From Enterobacter asburiae (GTDB lineage Bacteria; Pseudomonadota; Gammaproteobacteria; Enterobacterales; Enterobacteriaceae), in contig NZ_CP102247.1 of NCBI RefSeq assembly GCF_024599655.1, positions 4,030,001 to 4,094,000 on the forward strand: a stretch of 64,000 nucleotides of DNA, written 5' to 3'. The translations under genes were made by a program, and so were the position numbers. The notes under the pieces were generated by a model. It worked only from the letters and a program-made list of their open reading frames with translations, was not told the origin of the DNA and did not search any database. The stretch's first letter is position 1, and every line of letters begins with the position of its first letter. Of this stretch, positions 39,042 to 48,440 are shown one piece after another.

Positions 39042-41639
39042 TTATACTGCCGTCTGGAAGATAACCCCGTCGGCCTTCTCGGTGTACTGAGAGAGCTGGT
39101 CGAAGTTCAGATAGCGATAGGTATCCACCGCAGTCTTATCCACCTGAGCCACAAAGGTCTGGTACTCTTCCGGCGTTGGCAGTTTGCCAATCAGCGCCGC
39201 AACCGCCGCCAGCTCCGCAGAGGCCAGGAAGACGTTTGCACCGGTACCTAAACGGTTCGGGAAGTTACGGGTAGAGGTGGAGACCACCGTCGCACCGTCC
39301 GCTACGCGCGCCTGGTTGCCCATGCACAGGGAACAGCCAGGGATTTCGATACGCGCGCCGCTCTTACCAAACACGCTGTAGTAGCCCTCTTCGGTCAGCT
39401 GAGCCGCGTCCATACGGGTTGGCGGCGCCACCCACAGACGGGTTGGCAGCTGGCCTTTGTGGGTATCCAGAAGCTTACCGGCGGCACGGAAGTGACCGAT
39501 GTTGGTCATGCAGGAACCGATAAACACTTCGTCGATCTTCTCGCCCTGCACTTCAGACAGCGGACGCGCGTCGTCCGGATCGTTCGGTGCACACAGGATT
39601 GGCTCTTTGATATCCGCCAGATCGATGTCGATCACCGCCGCGTAGTCTGCGTCAGCATCAGCTTCCAGCAGCTGCGGATCGGCCAGCCATTTTTCCATGC
39701 CCTGGATACGACGCTCCAGCGTACGACGGTCGCCGTAGCCTTCTGCAATCATCCACTTCAGCAGCACGATGTTAGAGTTCAGATACTCAATAATCGGCTC
39801 TTTGTTCAGCTTGATGGTACAGCCCGCCGCAGAACGCTCGGCGGAAGCATCGGTCAGCTCGAACGCCTGCTCCACTTTCAGATCCGGCAGACCTTCAATT
39901 TCCAGGATGCGGCCAGAGAAGATGTTTTTCTTCCCTTTCTTCTCAACGGTCAGCAGGCCCTGTTTAATCGCATACAGCGGGATCGCGTGAACCAGGTCGC
40001 GCAGGGTGATACCCGGCTGCATTTTACCTTTGAAGCGCACCAGCACCGATTCCGGCATATCCAGCGGCATCACGCCGGTCGCAGCAGCAAACGCCACCAG
40101 ACCGGAGCCCGCCGGGAAAGAGATACCGATTGGGAAACGGGTATGGGAGTCACCGCCGGTACCCACGGTATCCGGCAGCAGCATGCGGTTCAGCCAGGAG
40201 TGGATGACGCCGTCACCCGGACGCAGAGACACGCCGCCGCGGTTCATGATGAAGTCTGGCAGCGTGTGGTGCGTGGTCACGTCAACCGGCTTCGGATAGG
40301 CCGCCGTGTGGCAGAAGGACTGCATCACCAGATCAGAAGAGAAGCCCAGGCACGCCAGGTCTTTCAGTTCGTCACGGGTCATTGGGCCAGTGGTGTCCTG
40401 AGAGCCTACGGAGGTCATTTTCGGTTCGCAGTATGCGCCCGGACGCACGCCGGCGACGCCGCATGCGCGACCGACCATTTTCTGCGCCAGAGAGTAGCCG
40501 CGGCTGCTTTCCGCCACATCTTTCGCCTGACGGAACACGTCGGAGTGCGGCAGACCGAGCGCTTCACGCGCTTTGGTAGTCAGGCCACGACCGATGATCA
40601 GCGGGATACGGCCACCGGCGCGCACTTCGTCGATCAGCACGTCGGTTTTCAGCTCGAAGCTTGCCAGCAGCTCGTTGGTTTCGTGGTTACGCACTTCACC
40701 TTTGTACGGGTAAACGTCAATCACGTCGCCCATGTTCAGGTTAGAAACATCCACTTCAATCGGCAGTGCGCCCGCATCTTCCATGGTGTTAAAGAAGATT
40801 GGTGCAATTTTGCCGCCAAGGCACAGGCCACCGCCGCGCTTGTTCGGCACGTGCGGAATGTCGTCGCCCATGAACCACAGCACGGAGTTGGTTGCGGACT
40901 TACGGGAAGAACCGGTACCCACAACGTCGCCCACGTAGGCCAGCGGGAACCCTTTTTTCTGCAGGGCTTCGATCTGCTTGATCGGGCCGACGCTGCCCGG
41001 CTGATCCGGCTCAATACCTTCACGGGCGTTTTTCAGCATCGCCAGGGCGTGCAGAGGGATATCCGGGCGAGACCACGCATCCGGCGCCGGAGAGAGGTCA
41101 TCGGTGTTAGTTTCACCGGTCACTTTAAAGACGGTCACGGTGATTTTTTCAGCCAGAGCAGGACGGTTCAGGAACCATTCCGCATCAGCCCATGACTGCA
41201 TCACCTGCTTTGCATAGACGTTACCTGCTTTGGCTTTTTCTTCTACGTCGTAGAAGTTATCGAACATCAGCAGCGTGGAAGAGAGCGCTTTAGCGGCAAT
41301 CGGTGCCAGCTTGTCGTTATCCAGCGCGTCAATCAGCGGATGAATGTTGTAACCACCCTGCATGGTGCCGAGCAGTTCAATGGCTTTTTCAGGAGTAACC
41401 AGTGGGGAGGTGGCTTCGCCTTTGGCGATAGCAGCAAGGAATCCGGCTTTTACATAGGCAGCTTCATCTACGCCAGGCGGTACGCGGTTGATCAGCAGAT
41501 CTAACAGGAATTCTTCTTCGCCCTTAGGCGGGTTCTTCAGCAGCTCGACGAGCGCGGCCATTTGGGTTGCATCTAAAGGTTTGGGTACAATTCCCTCGGC
41601 GGCACGTTCTGCTACGTGCTTACGGTATTCTTCTAGCAC
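39042..41639 (-). CDS. acnB: Aconitate hydratase B / 2-methylisocitrate dehydratase
   Basis: Main TCA-cycle aconitase (citrate to isocitrate), also acting in the methylcitrate cycle and as an mRNA-binding regulator when it loses its 4Fe-4S cluster. The GTG at 41639, with AGGAGAACC upstream, gives 865 residues, the E. coli length. N-terminal HEAT-like domain, swivel domain (VGTGSSRKSATNS), and cluster ligands in FIGSCMTNIGHF and GCSLCMGNQA. No truncation. Confidence 0.98.
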   Translation of the reverse strand: MLEEYRKHVAERAAEGIVPKPLDATQMAALVELLKNPPKGEEEFLLDLLINRVPPGVDEAAYVKAGFLAAIAKGEATSPLVTPEKAIELLGTMQGGYNIHPLIDALDNDKLAPIAAKALSSTLLMFDNFYDVEEKAKAGNVYAKQVMQSWADAEWFLNRPALAEKITVTVFKVTGETNTDDLSPAPDAWSRPDIPLHALAMLKNAREGIEPDQPGSVGPIKQIEALQKKGFPLAYVGDVVGTGSSRKSATNSVLWFMGDDIPHVPNKRGGGLCLGGKIAPIFFNTMEDAGALPIEVDVSNLNMGDVIDVYPYKGEVRNHETNELLASFELKTDVLIDEVRAGGRIPLIIGRGLTTKAREALGLPHSDVFRQAKDVAESSRGYSLAQKMVGRACGVAGVRPGAYCEPKMTSVGSQDTTGPMTRDELKDLACLGFSSDLVMQSFCHTAAYPKPVDVTTHHTLPDFIMNRGGVSLRPGDGVIHSWLNRMLLPDTVGTGGDSHTRFPIGISFPAGSGLVAFAAATGVMPLDMPESVLVRFKGKMQPGITLRDLVHAIPLYAIKQGLLTVEKKGKKNIFSGRILEIEGLPDLKVEQAFELTDASAERSAAGCTIKLNKEPIIEYLNSNIVLLKWMIAEGYGDRRTLERRIQGMEKWLADPQLLEADADADYAAVIDIDLADIKEPILCAPNDPDDARPLSEVQGEKIDEVFIGSCMTNIGHFRAAGKLLDTHKGQLPTRLWVAPPTRMDAAQLTEEGYYSVFGKSGARIEIPGCSLCMGNQARVADGATVVSTSTRNFPNRLGTGANVFLASAELAAVAALIGKLPTPEEYQTFVAQVDKTAVDTYRYLNFDQLSQYTEKADGVIFQTAV

Positions 41640-41856
41640 GACGGTTCTCCTCGCTCTCATTGTCATATGCGGCGGGCGTTCTCTTCACGCTCCTGTGAGA
41701 CAGCAGTTTGTAGGGTAAATGCCCGATACCGCGTCGGGCAGCATAGCAGGATTTCTGCACAGTGTTAATCCGTTTACAAAAAAGCAACATTAAAATATTT
41801 GCTGAATCGTTAAGCATGGTGTAGCGGGGAGACAAGACGAATTTTGGGGACAAAAA

Positions 41857-41874
41857 AACCGCCTGATAGCGGTT
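41857..41874 (-). terminator. Minus-strand terminator in the acnB-yacH gap
   Basis: AACCGC/GCGGTT 6-bp stem with a 6-base loop followed on the minus strand by TTTTTTTG. It touches the stop codon of the small ORF 41874-42050 and implies a transcript arriving from the right that is separate from acnB. Confidence 0.65.
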
Positions 41875-42050
41875 TATTTGTTGCCTTGCGGTGGTAGCAC
41901 ACCGTGTTGGCAGATTTGCGGCAACATCAACGTGAAATATTGTGCATCACCGCCAGTGAGCTTGCAAGCCACTATCACGATTTTGCGTAGCGCCTTCCCA
42001 TTTCGTATGAAAGCCCATGTAATTGCATTTTTTGCCTTCTTCAGAACCAT
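41874..42050 (-). CDS. Small putative protein, 58 residues
   Basis: Open frame MVLKKAKNAITWAFIRNGK and on to LPPQGNK. It is basic, with two Cys, no signal peptide and a moderately hydrophobic middle (LRKIVIVACKL). It ends exactly at a minus-strand terminator, the best support for it being expressed. A GGAG lies about 16 bases upstream of the ATG, too far to be ideal. I do not recognise a family. It could instead be part of a non-coding RNA. Confidence 0.4.
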   Translation of the reverse strand: MVLKKAKNAITWAFIRNGKALRKIVIVACKLTGGDAQYFTLMLPQICQHGVLPPQGNK

Positions 42051-42208
42051 TGAATTGACTATTCTTCTCCGCGGCCTGCTCCGCTGGTGTAGCAACCAGT
42101 CACCGGGCCCGGGAGCAGTTCCGTCATCTACGCGGCAACGTCAACTTGCCTGGTTCTGCCTTTCCCGGTGGAGAATGAACCCGCGTAGCCTGTACAGGAA
42201 CGCACGCA

Positions 42209-42325
42209 ATGGAGATGCGAATCACTGCGCTGATCGTTGTGACCGGTTTACTGCTAACCGCGCTGCACGGTGGCTGGAACATATCCGACATCACGGTGCT
42301 GTTTGTCGTCAACCTCGGCAACTAG
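42209..42325 (+). CDS. Small hydrophobic putative protein, 38 residues
   Basis: ATG at 42209 preceded by AGGA with 9-base spacing. The product starts MEMRITALIVVTGLLLTAL, with a short hydrophobic stretch (residues 4-19), and ends FVVNLGN. A strong terminator starts six bases after the stop, which suggests a free-standing small transcript. The upstream 150 bases can fold (CTACGCGG at 42128 with CCGCGTAG near 42181). The layout resembles small membrane proteins or type I toxins, but no known family was recognised. Confidence 0.45.
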   Translation: MEMRITALIVVTGLLLTALHGGWNISDITVLFVVNLGN

Positions 42326-42330
42326 CTGCT

Positions 42331-42352
42331 GGCCGCTCGTAAGAGCGGCCTT
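42331..42352 (+). terminator. Terminator after the 38-residue ORF
   Basis: Perfect 8-bp stem GGCCGCTC/GAGCGGCC with a GTAA loop, followed by TTCTG. It lies six bases after the small ORF stop and well before yacH. Confidence 0.65.
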
Positions 42353-42530
42353 CTGAATCCCCTGCGGTTTTTCCCGCATCGCATATAATTGTGTAATAAA
42401 TACTCACACTCTTTATCCGGGCGTCCCGGACGCTTCCCAATAAAAGTCAAAACAGTAAAAGACGGGTGAATAATACTCACGCCAACCGTAACGCCTCACG
42501 GCACAGCGCTTGTCTCGTTGGAGTCATTTT

Positions 42531-44075
42531 ATGAAGTTGCCCTTTAAGCCACATCTGCTCGTCCTTCTGTGCAGTGCCGGGCTGTTTGCCGCCTCAGGCG
42601 TCATGTTTGTCAAAGGTCGCGCAACGGAGCCCGCTGCGCCGGCCCCCGTCGCACAACAGCCGGCTACACCGGCAGCGCCTGCCGCAGCCCAGCCCGCCCC
42701 TGCTGTCGCGCCAGCCTACACTGCCGCGCAAATCGATCAATGGGTTGCTCCCATCGCGCTCTACCCGGATGCCCTGCTGTCGCAAATTTTAATGGCGTCG
42801 ACCTATCCGGCCAACGTGATCCAGGCGGCGCAGTGGTCTAAAGACAACCCTAAAATGGAAGGGGACGCCGCGATTCAGGCCGTTGCCAGCCAGCCCTGGG
42901 ATCCCAGCGTAAAATCGCTGGTCGCGTTTCCTCAGCTTATGTCCCTGATGGGTGAAAACCCGCCGTGGGTACAAAATCTGGGTGATGCGTTTCTCGCGCA
43001 GCCGAAGGACGTGATGGATTCCGTGCAACGCCTGCGCGCGCTGGCACAGAAGACCGGCGCTTTACAATGCACGCCTCAGCAGACGGTCACCACCGTGACA
43101 AAACCGGCGCCAGCGAAAACCAGCACCGCTGAGACAACGACAGCCACGACGTCCGCCCCAACGGTAATCAAAATTGAATCTGCCGATCCGCAGGTTGTTT
43201 ACGTCCCTACCTATAATCCCAATACGGTTTACGGGACCTGGCCAAACACCGCCTATCCGCCCACCTATCTCCCGCCTACACCCGGGGAGCAGTTTGGTAA
43301 CAGCTTCGTAAACGGTTTAGGCTTCAGCCTGGGCGTCGCCACCACCTACGCCATCTTCAGCAATATCGACTGGGATGATGATGACGACTGGGATCATCAC
43401 CATGACGACTGGGATAATCACGGCGGCTATAACCGCAACGGTGATAACAACATCAATATCAACGTTGAGAACTTCAATAAAATCAGCGGACAGCGCCTGA
43501 CGGACGCCAACCGCACCTGGCAGCACAACCCGGCCTATCGGGAAGGCGTGCCCTACCCGACCAACCAGCTCAACACTCGCTTCCACGCCACCAACACGGC
43601 GACAGGGCTCAGCTCAGCGCAGCAAAAACCGGTTAACCGCGATAGCCAGCGTCAGGCCGCGCTGAGCCAGATGGAGAAATCCACGGGCAAAACCTTCCCC
43701 CAAACGGCGCGAACCGGAACGAAAGACGTGCAGCGTCAGGCCTCAAGCGAACAGCTGAAGCAGATTTCGCAGCGCAATAACTACCGTGGCTACGACACCA
43801 AACCACAGACGGCGAAACGTACCACCACGCAGCAGCGAGAAAATCGCCAGACCACCGCCCAGAGACAAGAGAAACGGGTTTCGCAGCAACGCCCTCTCCA
43901 GCAGCGAAACAGCCAGCCGCGGGCCAATGCGCTGAGCGGTAACGACAGCCGCTCCGCGAACTGGCAGGCGCAGCAGCAGCGCGGCGCGCAAAGCAGGCAG
44001 CTTGCTGCTCGCCAGCAGCAGCCGCGTCAGGCGTCTGGTGGACGTGCTGAACGCCGTGAAATTCGACATCGCTAA
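42531..44075 (+). CDS. yacH: DUF3300 domain-containing exported protein
   Basis: 514 residues from the ATG at 42531 (TTGGAG nine bases upstream). N-terminal hydrophobic signal (LLVLLCSAGLFAASGVMF), an Ala/Pro-rich linker, then the DUF3300 core (IDQWVAPIALYPDALLSQIL, MASTYPANVIQAAQW, QPWDPSVKSLVAFPQLM). A second segment carries PQVVYVPTYNPNTVYG and an Asp/His-rich stretch (WDDDDDWDHHHDDWDNHGG) that might bind metal. The C-terminal 150 residues are Gln/Arg-rich low complexity. Function is unknown. Position and orientation match E. coli yacH; the next gene is a DUF2950 protein. Confidence 0.88.
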   Translation: MKLPFKPHLLVLLCSAGLFAASGVMFVKGRATEPAAPAPVAQQPATPAAPAAAQPAPAVAPAYTAAQIDQWVAPIALYPDALLSQILMASTYPANVIQAAQWSKDNPKMEGDAAIQAVASQPWDPSVKSLVAFPQLMSLMGENPPWVQNLGDAFLAQPKDVMDSVQRLRALAQKTGALQCTPQQTVTTVTKPAPAKTSTAETTTATTSAPTVIKIESADPQVVYVPTYNPNTVYGTWPNTAYPPTYLPPTPGEQFGNSFVNGLGFSLGVATTYAIFSNIDWDDDDDWDHHHDDWDNHGGYNRNGDNNININVENFNKISGQRLTDANRTWQHNPAYREGVPYPTNQLNTRFHATNTATGLSSAQQKPVNRDSQRQAALSQMEKSTGKTFPQTARTGTKDVQRQASSEQLKQISQRNNYRGYDTKPQTAKRTTTQQRENRQTTAQRQEKRVSQQRPLQQRNSQPRANALSGNDSRSANWQAQQQRGAQSRQLAARQQQPRQASGGRAERREIRHR

Positions 44076-44085
44076 GGGAACCGAC

Positions 44086-44877
44086 ATGAAAAGTAAATTA
44101 CTCAGTGGAATGGTGTTGTTCATGCTTTCGGCCTCGGTGATGGCGCAGCAGTCCTTTAGCACACCCGCTCAGGCAACCGATGCGCTAACCAAAGCCATCA
44201 GTGAGCAAAATGAGAGCGCGATGAGCAACCTGCTCGGAGAGAACTGGCGCGATTTTCTGCCCCCTGAAGGCGTTGATCCGGATGCTGTCGACCGCTTCCT
44301 GCGCGACTGGAACGTCCGTCACAACACGGTTGTCGAAGGGGATACGGCGCATCTGGTTGTGGGAGACAGCGGCTGGCAGCTACCCATCCCGGTGATCAAA
44401 ACCTCTGCCGGCTGGCAGTTCGATATCAAAGAAGGGGCTGAGGAGATCCTGACCCGCGAAATCGGACGTAACGAGCTCGCCGCCATTGAAGCCTTACATG
44501 CCTATGTTGATGCGCAGCAAAGCTATTTTGCGATGAACCAGACATACGCGCAGAAGATTGTCAGCTCGAAAGGGAAAAAAGACGGTTTGTACTGGCCAGC
44601 CTCCCCCGGCGAAGCGCCCAGCCCGCTCGGCCCGGCGTTTAGCCCGAAAGAGCCGGGTACCGGCTATCACGGCTATCGCTTTCGAATTCTGCCGGATAAT
44701 CACGGTTTCGCGATGGTTGCCTGGCCGGTCAGCTATGGTCAGACGGGCGTAATGAGCTTTGTGATAAATCAGGACGACAAGGTGTACCAGTCCGATCTCG
44801 GCAGCGATTCAGAGCAGAAAGCCCGGGCGCTAGCCGCCTATAACCCTGATAAAACCTGGCAGCCGGTGGCACCCTAA
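44086..44877 (+). CDS. DUF2950 family exported protein
   Basis: 263 residues from the ATG at 44086 (TAAGGGAACC upstream), ten bases after yacH. Signal peptide residues 1-20 (ending SVMA before QQSFSTPAQA). Typical DUF2950 segments are FDIKEGAEEILTREIGRNEL, YVDAQQSYFAMN, GYHGYRFRIL and VAWPVSYGQTGVMSFVINQD. The pairing of DUF3300 and DUF2950 genes recurs in Proteobacteria, which suggests a shared envelope function; what it is remains unknown. Confidence 0.9.
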   Translation: MKSKLLSGMVLFMLSASVMAQQSFSTPAQATDALTKAISEQNESAMSNLLGENWRDFLPPEGVDPDAVDRFLRDWNVRHNTVVEGDTAHLVVGDSGWQLPIPVIKTSAGWQFDIKEGAEEILTREIGRNELAAIEALHAYVDAQQSYFAMNQTYAQKIVSSKGKKDGLYWPASPGEAPSPLGPAFSPKEPGTGYHGYRFRILPDNHGFAMVAWPVSYGQTGVMSFVINQDDKVYQSDLGSDSEQKARALAAYNPDKTWQPVAP

Positions 44878-44890
44878 ACGCAGCGCATAA

Positions 44891-44915
44891 AAAAAGCGGC
44901 CATTGGCCGCTTTTT
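44891..44915. terminator. Bidirectional terminator between DUF2950 gene and lpd
   Basis: 11-bp perfect stem AAAAAGCGGCC/GGCCGCTTTTT with a 3-base loop and T or A runs on both sides, between two convergent genes. Confidence 0.9.
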
Positions 44916-44930
44916 TTTATCTGAAGAAAC

Positions 44931-46355
44931 TTATTTCTTCTTCGCTTTCGCGTTTGGCAGGTCGGTGATGCTGCCTTCAAACACTTCTGCCGCCAGACCC
45001 ACGGACTCGTGCAGAGTCGGGTGAGCGTGGATGGTCAGCGCGATGTCTTCAGCGTCACAGCCCATTTCGATAGCCAGACCGATTTCACCCAGCAGCTCGC
45101 CGCCGTTGGTACCGACAATCGCACCACCGATGACGCGGTGAGTCTCTTTGTCGAAGATCAGTTTGGTCATACCGTCAGCGCAGTCGGACGCGATAGCACG
45201 GCCAGAAGCAGCCCACGGGAAGGTGGCGGTTTCGTAGCTGATGCCTTTCTCTTTCGCTTCTTTCTCGGTCAGACCCACCCATGCCACTTCTGGCTCGGTG
45301 TACGCGATAGATGGAATGACTTTCGGATCGAAGTAGTGCTTCATGCCGGCGATAACTTCAGCGGCAACGTGACCTTCGTGAACACCTTTGTGCGCCAGCA
45401 TTGGCTGACCGACGATATCGCCGATAGCAAAGATGTGCGGCACGTTAGTGCGCAGCTGTTTGTCAACGCGGATAAAGCCACGGTCGTCCACTTCCACGCC
45501 AGCTTTGCCCGCGTCGAGGTTTTTACCGTTCGGCACACGGCCGATAGCCACCAGCACGGCGTCGTAACGCTGTGGCTCGGATGGGGCTTTTTTGCCTTCC
45601 ATGGAAACGTAAATACCGTCTTCTTTCGCTTCAACGGCAGTCACTTTAGTTTCCAGCATCAGGTTGAATTTCTTGCTGATGCGTTTGGTGAAGACTTTAA
45701 CGATGTCTTTGTCGGCAGCCGGGATAACCTGGTCGAACATTTCAACCACGTCGATCTCTGAACCCAGCGCATGGTACACGGTACCCATTTCCAGACCGAT
45801 GATACCGCCGCCCATGACCAGCAGACGCTTAGGAACGGTTTTCAGCTCCAGAGCATCGGTGGAATCCCACACGCGTGGATCTTCATGCGGAATGAATGGC
45901 AGTTCGATTGGACGAGAGCCTGCCGCGATGATCGCGTTGTCGAAGTTGATCACGGTTTTGCCGTTTTCGCCTTCTACTTCCAGGGTGTTCGCACCGGTGA
46001 ATTTACCCAGACCGTTTACCACTTTCACCTTACGGCCTTTGGCCATACCCGCCAGACCGCCGGTCAGCTGAGTGATAACTTTCTCTTTCCAGGTACGAAT
46101 TTTGTCGATATCGGTTTTCGGCTCGCCGAAGACGATACCGTGTTCAGCCAGCGCTTTGGCTTCTTCGATAACTTTCGCTACGTGCAGCAGCGCTTTAGAA
46201 GGGATACAGCCGACGTTCAGACAAACACCGCCGAGGGTGCTGTAACGTTCTACGATGACGGTTTCCAGACCTAAATCCGCTGCACGGAATGCTGCGGAGT
46301 AACCTGCCGGGCCTGCCCCAAGTACTACGACCTGAGTTTTGATTTCTGTGCTCAT
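44931..46355 (-). CDS. lpd: Dihydrolipoyl dehydrogenase (E3)
   Basis: FAD enzyme that reoxidises dihydrolipoamide in the pyruvate, 2-oxoglutarate and glycine cleavage complexes. 474 residues; the start MSTEIKTQ at 46355 is favoured over an ATG one codon upstream because of spacing to AGAGG. FAD-binding GAGPAGYSAA, redox pair Cys45/Cys50 (GGVCLNVGCIPSK), NAD site GGGIIGLEMG, and catalytic His in HAHPTLHE. It is separated from aceF by a terminator and about 175 bases, so it has its own promoter as in E. coli. Confidence 0.98.
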   Translation of the reverse strand: MSTEIKTQVVVLGAGPAGYSAAFRAADLGLETVIVERYSTLGGVCLNVGCIPSKALLHVAKVIEEAKALAEHGIVFGEPKTDIDKIRTWKEKVITQLTGGLAGMAKGRKVKVVNGLGKFTGANTLEVEGENGKTVINFDNAIIAAGSRPIELPFIPHEDPRVWDSTDALELKTVPKRLLVMGGGIIGLEMGTVYHALGSEIDVVEMFDQVIPAADKDIVKVFTKRISKKFNLMLETKVTAVEAKEDGIYVSMEGKKAPSEPQRYDAVLVAIGRVPNGKNLDAGKAGVEVDDRGFIRVDKQLRTNVPHIFAIGDIVGQPMLAHKGVHEGHVAAEVIAGMKHYFDPKVIPSIAYTEPEVAWVGLTEKEAKEKGISYETATFPWAASGRAIASDCADGMTKLIFDKETHRVIGGAIVGTNGGELLGEIGLAIEMGCDAEDIALTIHAHPTLHESVGLAAEVFEGSITDLPNAKAKKK

Positions 46356-46501
46356 CATGACCTCTTAATTTATACCCGTCGTCCACCGGGTCGTTCTATC
46401 CGCCCGCAGTTTACAAAATTGTTAACAATTTTGAAACAACAAACGGCTCACGAATTGTCGCTTTCGCCAATAACCTCACAAATACCATGAGATTACCAGA
46501 A

Positions 46502-46527
46502 AAAAGCCGGCCGACTGGCCGGCTTTT
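46502..46527 (-). terminator. Rho-independent terminator of aceEF
   Basis: 11-bp perfect stem AAAAGCCGGCC/GGCCGGCTTTT with a 4-base loop, ending four bases before the aceF stop codon region; on the minus strand it is followed by TTCTGG. Confidence 0.88.
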
Positions 46528-46530
46528 CGA

Positions 46531-48426
46531 TTACATCACCAGGCGGCGAATGTCGCTCAGGGTGTTGTTGATGATGGTGATGAAGCGCGCACCATCAGCA
46601 CCGTCGATCACGCGGTGGTCGAAGGACAGAGAGATTGGCATCATCAGACGCGGCACGAACTCTTTGCCGTTCCACACCGGCTCCATCGCGGATTTGGACA
46701 CACCGAGGATAGCCACTTCCGGCGCGTTCACGATCGGCGCGAAGTGGGTGGTACCCAGGCCGCCGATGCTGGAGATAGTGAAGCAGCCGCCCTGCATTTC
46801 GCCGGCAGTCAGCTTACCATCACGCGCTTTCTTGGAGATCACGGTCAATTCACGGGACAGCTCAGTGATGCTCTTCTTGTTCACGTCTTTGAAGACCGGA
46901 ACAACCAGACCATTTGGCGTATCAACCGCAACACCGATGTTGATGTATTTCTTCAGCGTCAGCTTCTGACCGTCTTCGGACAGGGAGCTGTTGAAGCGTG
47001 GCATCTGCTCAAGGGCAGCGGCAACGGCTTTCATGATGAAGACCACTGGGGTGAATTTCACGTCCAGTTTGCGCTTCTCAGCTTCAGCGTTCTGCTGTTT
47101 ACGGAACGCTTCCAGATCGGTGATATCGGTTTTGTCGAAGTGCGTAACGTGCGGGATCATCACCCAGTTACGGCTCAGGTTAGCACCAGAGATTTTCTGG
47201 ATGCGGCCCAGCTCCACTTCTTCGATTTCGCCGAACTTGCTGAAGTCTACTTTTGGCCATGGCAGCATGCCCGGGATACCGCCGCCAGCGGCTGCAGCAG
47301 GTGCAGCTTCGGCGCGTTTCACCGCGTCTTTCACGTAGGTCTGAACGTCTTCGCGCAGGATACGACCCTTACGGCCGGTTCCTTTCACTTTCGCCAGGTT
47401 CACACCGAACTCGCGCGCCAGGCGACGAATCAGCGGGGTCGCGTGGACGTAAGCGTCGTTTTCAGCGAACTCAGATTTTTCTGCTTTAGCAGCAGGGGCA
47501 GCGGCTGGCTTAGCAGCCTGAGCCGGTGCAGCAGCAGGGGCTGGAGCAGCCGCGGCTGCCGGAGCTGCGGCAGGCGCAGCGCCTTCCACTTCGAAGACCA
47601 TGATCAGAGAGCCGGTAGACACTTTGTCGCCGGTGCTGATTTTGATCTCTTTAACGGTACCCGCGAACGGCGCAGGGACTTCCATAGAAGCCTTGTCGCC
47701 TTCAACGGTGATCAGTGACTGTTCAGCGGCAACTTTGTCGCCCACTTTCACCATCACTTCGGTGACTTCAACTTCGTCACCGCCGATATCCGGTACGTTA
47801 ACGTCTTTCGCGCCGCCAGCCGCTGCTGGTGCAGCAGCCGGAGCCGGAGCAGCGGCCTGTGCTGGCGCGGCGGCGCCTTCTGCACCCGCCACTTCGAAGA
47901 TCATGATAAGCGACCCGGTAGACACTTTGTCACCAGTGTTGATCTTGATTTCTTTAACGGTACCCGCGAACGGAGCCGGCACTTCCATAGAGGCTTTGTC
48001 GCCTTCTACGGTGATCAGTGACTGCTCGGCCGCAACGGTGTCGCCCACTTTCACCAGGATTTCAGTGACTTCAACTTCGTCACCGCCGATGTCAGGCACG
48101 TTCACTTCTTTCGCGCTCGCGGCAGCTGCTGGAGCAGCGGCGGCCGGAGCGGCTTTCTTCTCTTCCTGCGCAGGTGCAGCAGCTGCTGCACCGTCGGCGG
48201 AATCGAAAATCATGATCAGTTTGCCGGTCTCGGTTTTATCGCCAACAGAGACTTTGATCTCTTTAACGATGCCAGCCTGAGGAGACGGGACTTCCATAGA
48301 GGCTTTGTCGCCTTCTACAGTGATCAGCGACTGTTCAGCTTCAACTTTGTCGCCTACTTTGACCAGGATCTCGGTGATTTCAACTTCATCAGCCCCGATG
48401 TCCGGTACATTGATTTCGATAGCCAT
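46531..48426 (-). CDS. aceF: Pyruvate dehydrogenase E2, dihydrolipoyllysine acetyltransferase
   Basis: Core of the pyruvate dehydrogenase complex. 631 residues with three tandem lipoyl domains, each carrying GDKAS with the lipoylated Lys at positions 41, 144 and 245. They are linked by Ala/Pro-rich hinges, then a peripheral subunit-binding domain (PLIRRLAREFGVNLAKVKG) and a catalytic domain with the active-site FDHRVIDGADGARF. The lipoyl domains are also visible as a DNA repeat of about 300 bases. 14 bases separate it from aceE. Confidence 0.98.
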   Translation of the reverse strand: MAIEINVPDIGADEVEITEILVKVGDKVEAEQSLITVEGDKASMEVPSPQAGIVKEIKVSVGDKTETGKLIMIFDSADGAAAAAPAQEEKKAAPAAAAPAAAASAKEVNVPDIGGDEVEVTEILVKVGDTVAAEQSLITVEGDKASMEVPAPFAGTVKEIKINTGDKVSTGSLIMIFEVAGAEGAAAPAQAAAPAPAAAPAAAGGAKDVNVPDIGGDEVEVTEVMVKVGDKVAAEQSLITVEGDKASMEVPAPFAGTVKEIKISTGDKVSTGSLIMVFEVEGAAPAAAPAAAAAPAPAAAPAQAAKPAAAPAAKAEKSEFAENDAYVHATPLIRRLAREFGVNLAKVKGTGRKGRILREDVQTYVKDAVKRAEAAPAAAAGGGIPGMLPWPKVDFSKFGEIEEVELGRIQKISGANLSRNWVMIPHVTHFDKTDITDLEAFRKQQNAEAEKRKLDVKFTPVVFIMKAVAAALEQMPRFNSSLSEDGQKLTLKKYINIGVAVDTPNGLVVPVFKDVNKKSITELSRELTVISKKARDGKLTAGEMQGGCFTISSIGGLGTTHFAPIVNAPEVAILGVSKSAMEPVWNGKEFVPRLMMPISLSFDHRVIDGADGARFITIINNTLSDIRRLVM

Positions 48427-48440
48427 TATTCTTTTACCTC

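Noticed and set aside
39459..41195. 578-codon plus-strand open frame opposite acnB
   Set aside because: It is fully antisense to acnB, a clearly real 865-residue protein, and arises from its codon bias. The product is His/Arg/Gln-rich with no recognisable fold.
41878..42342. 154-codon plus-strand frame in the acnB-yacH gap
   Set aside because: It overlaps the two better supported small frames and their terminators, and its composition changes along its length. Probably chance.
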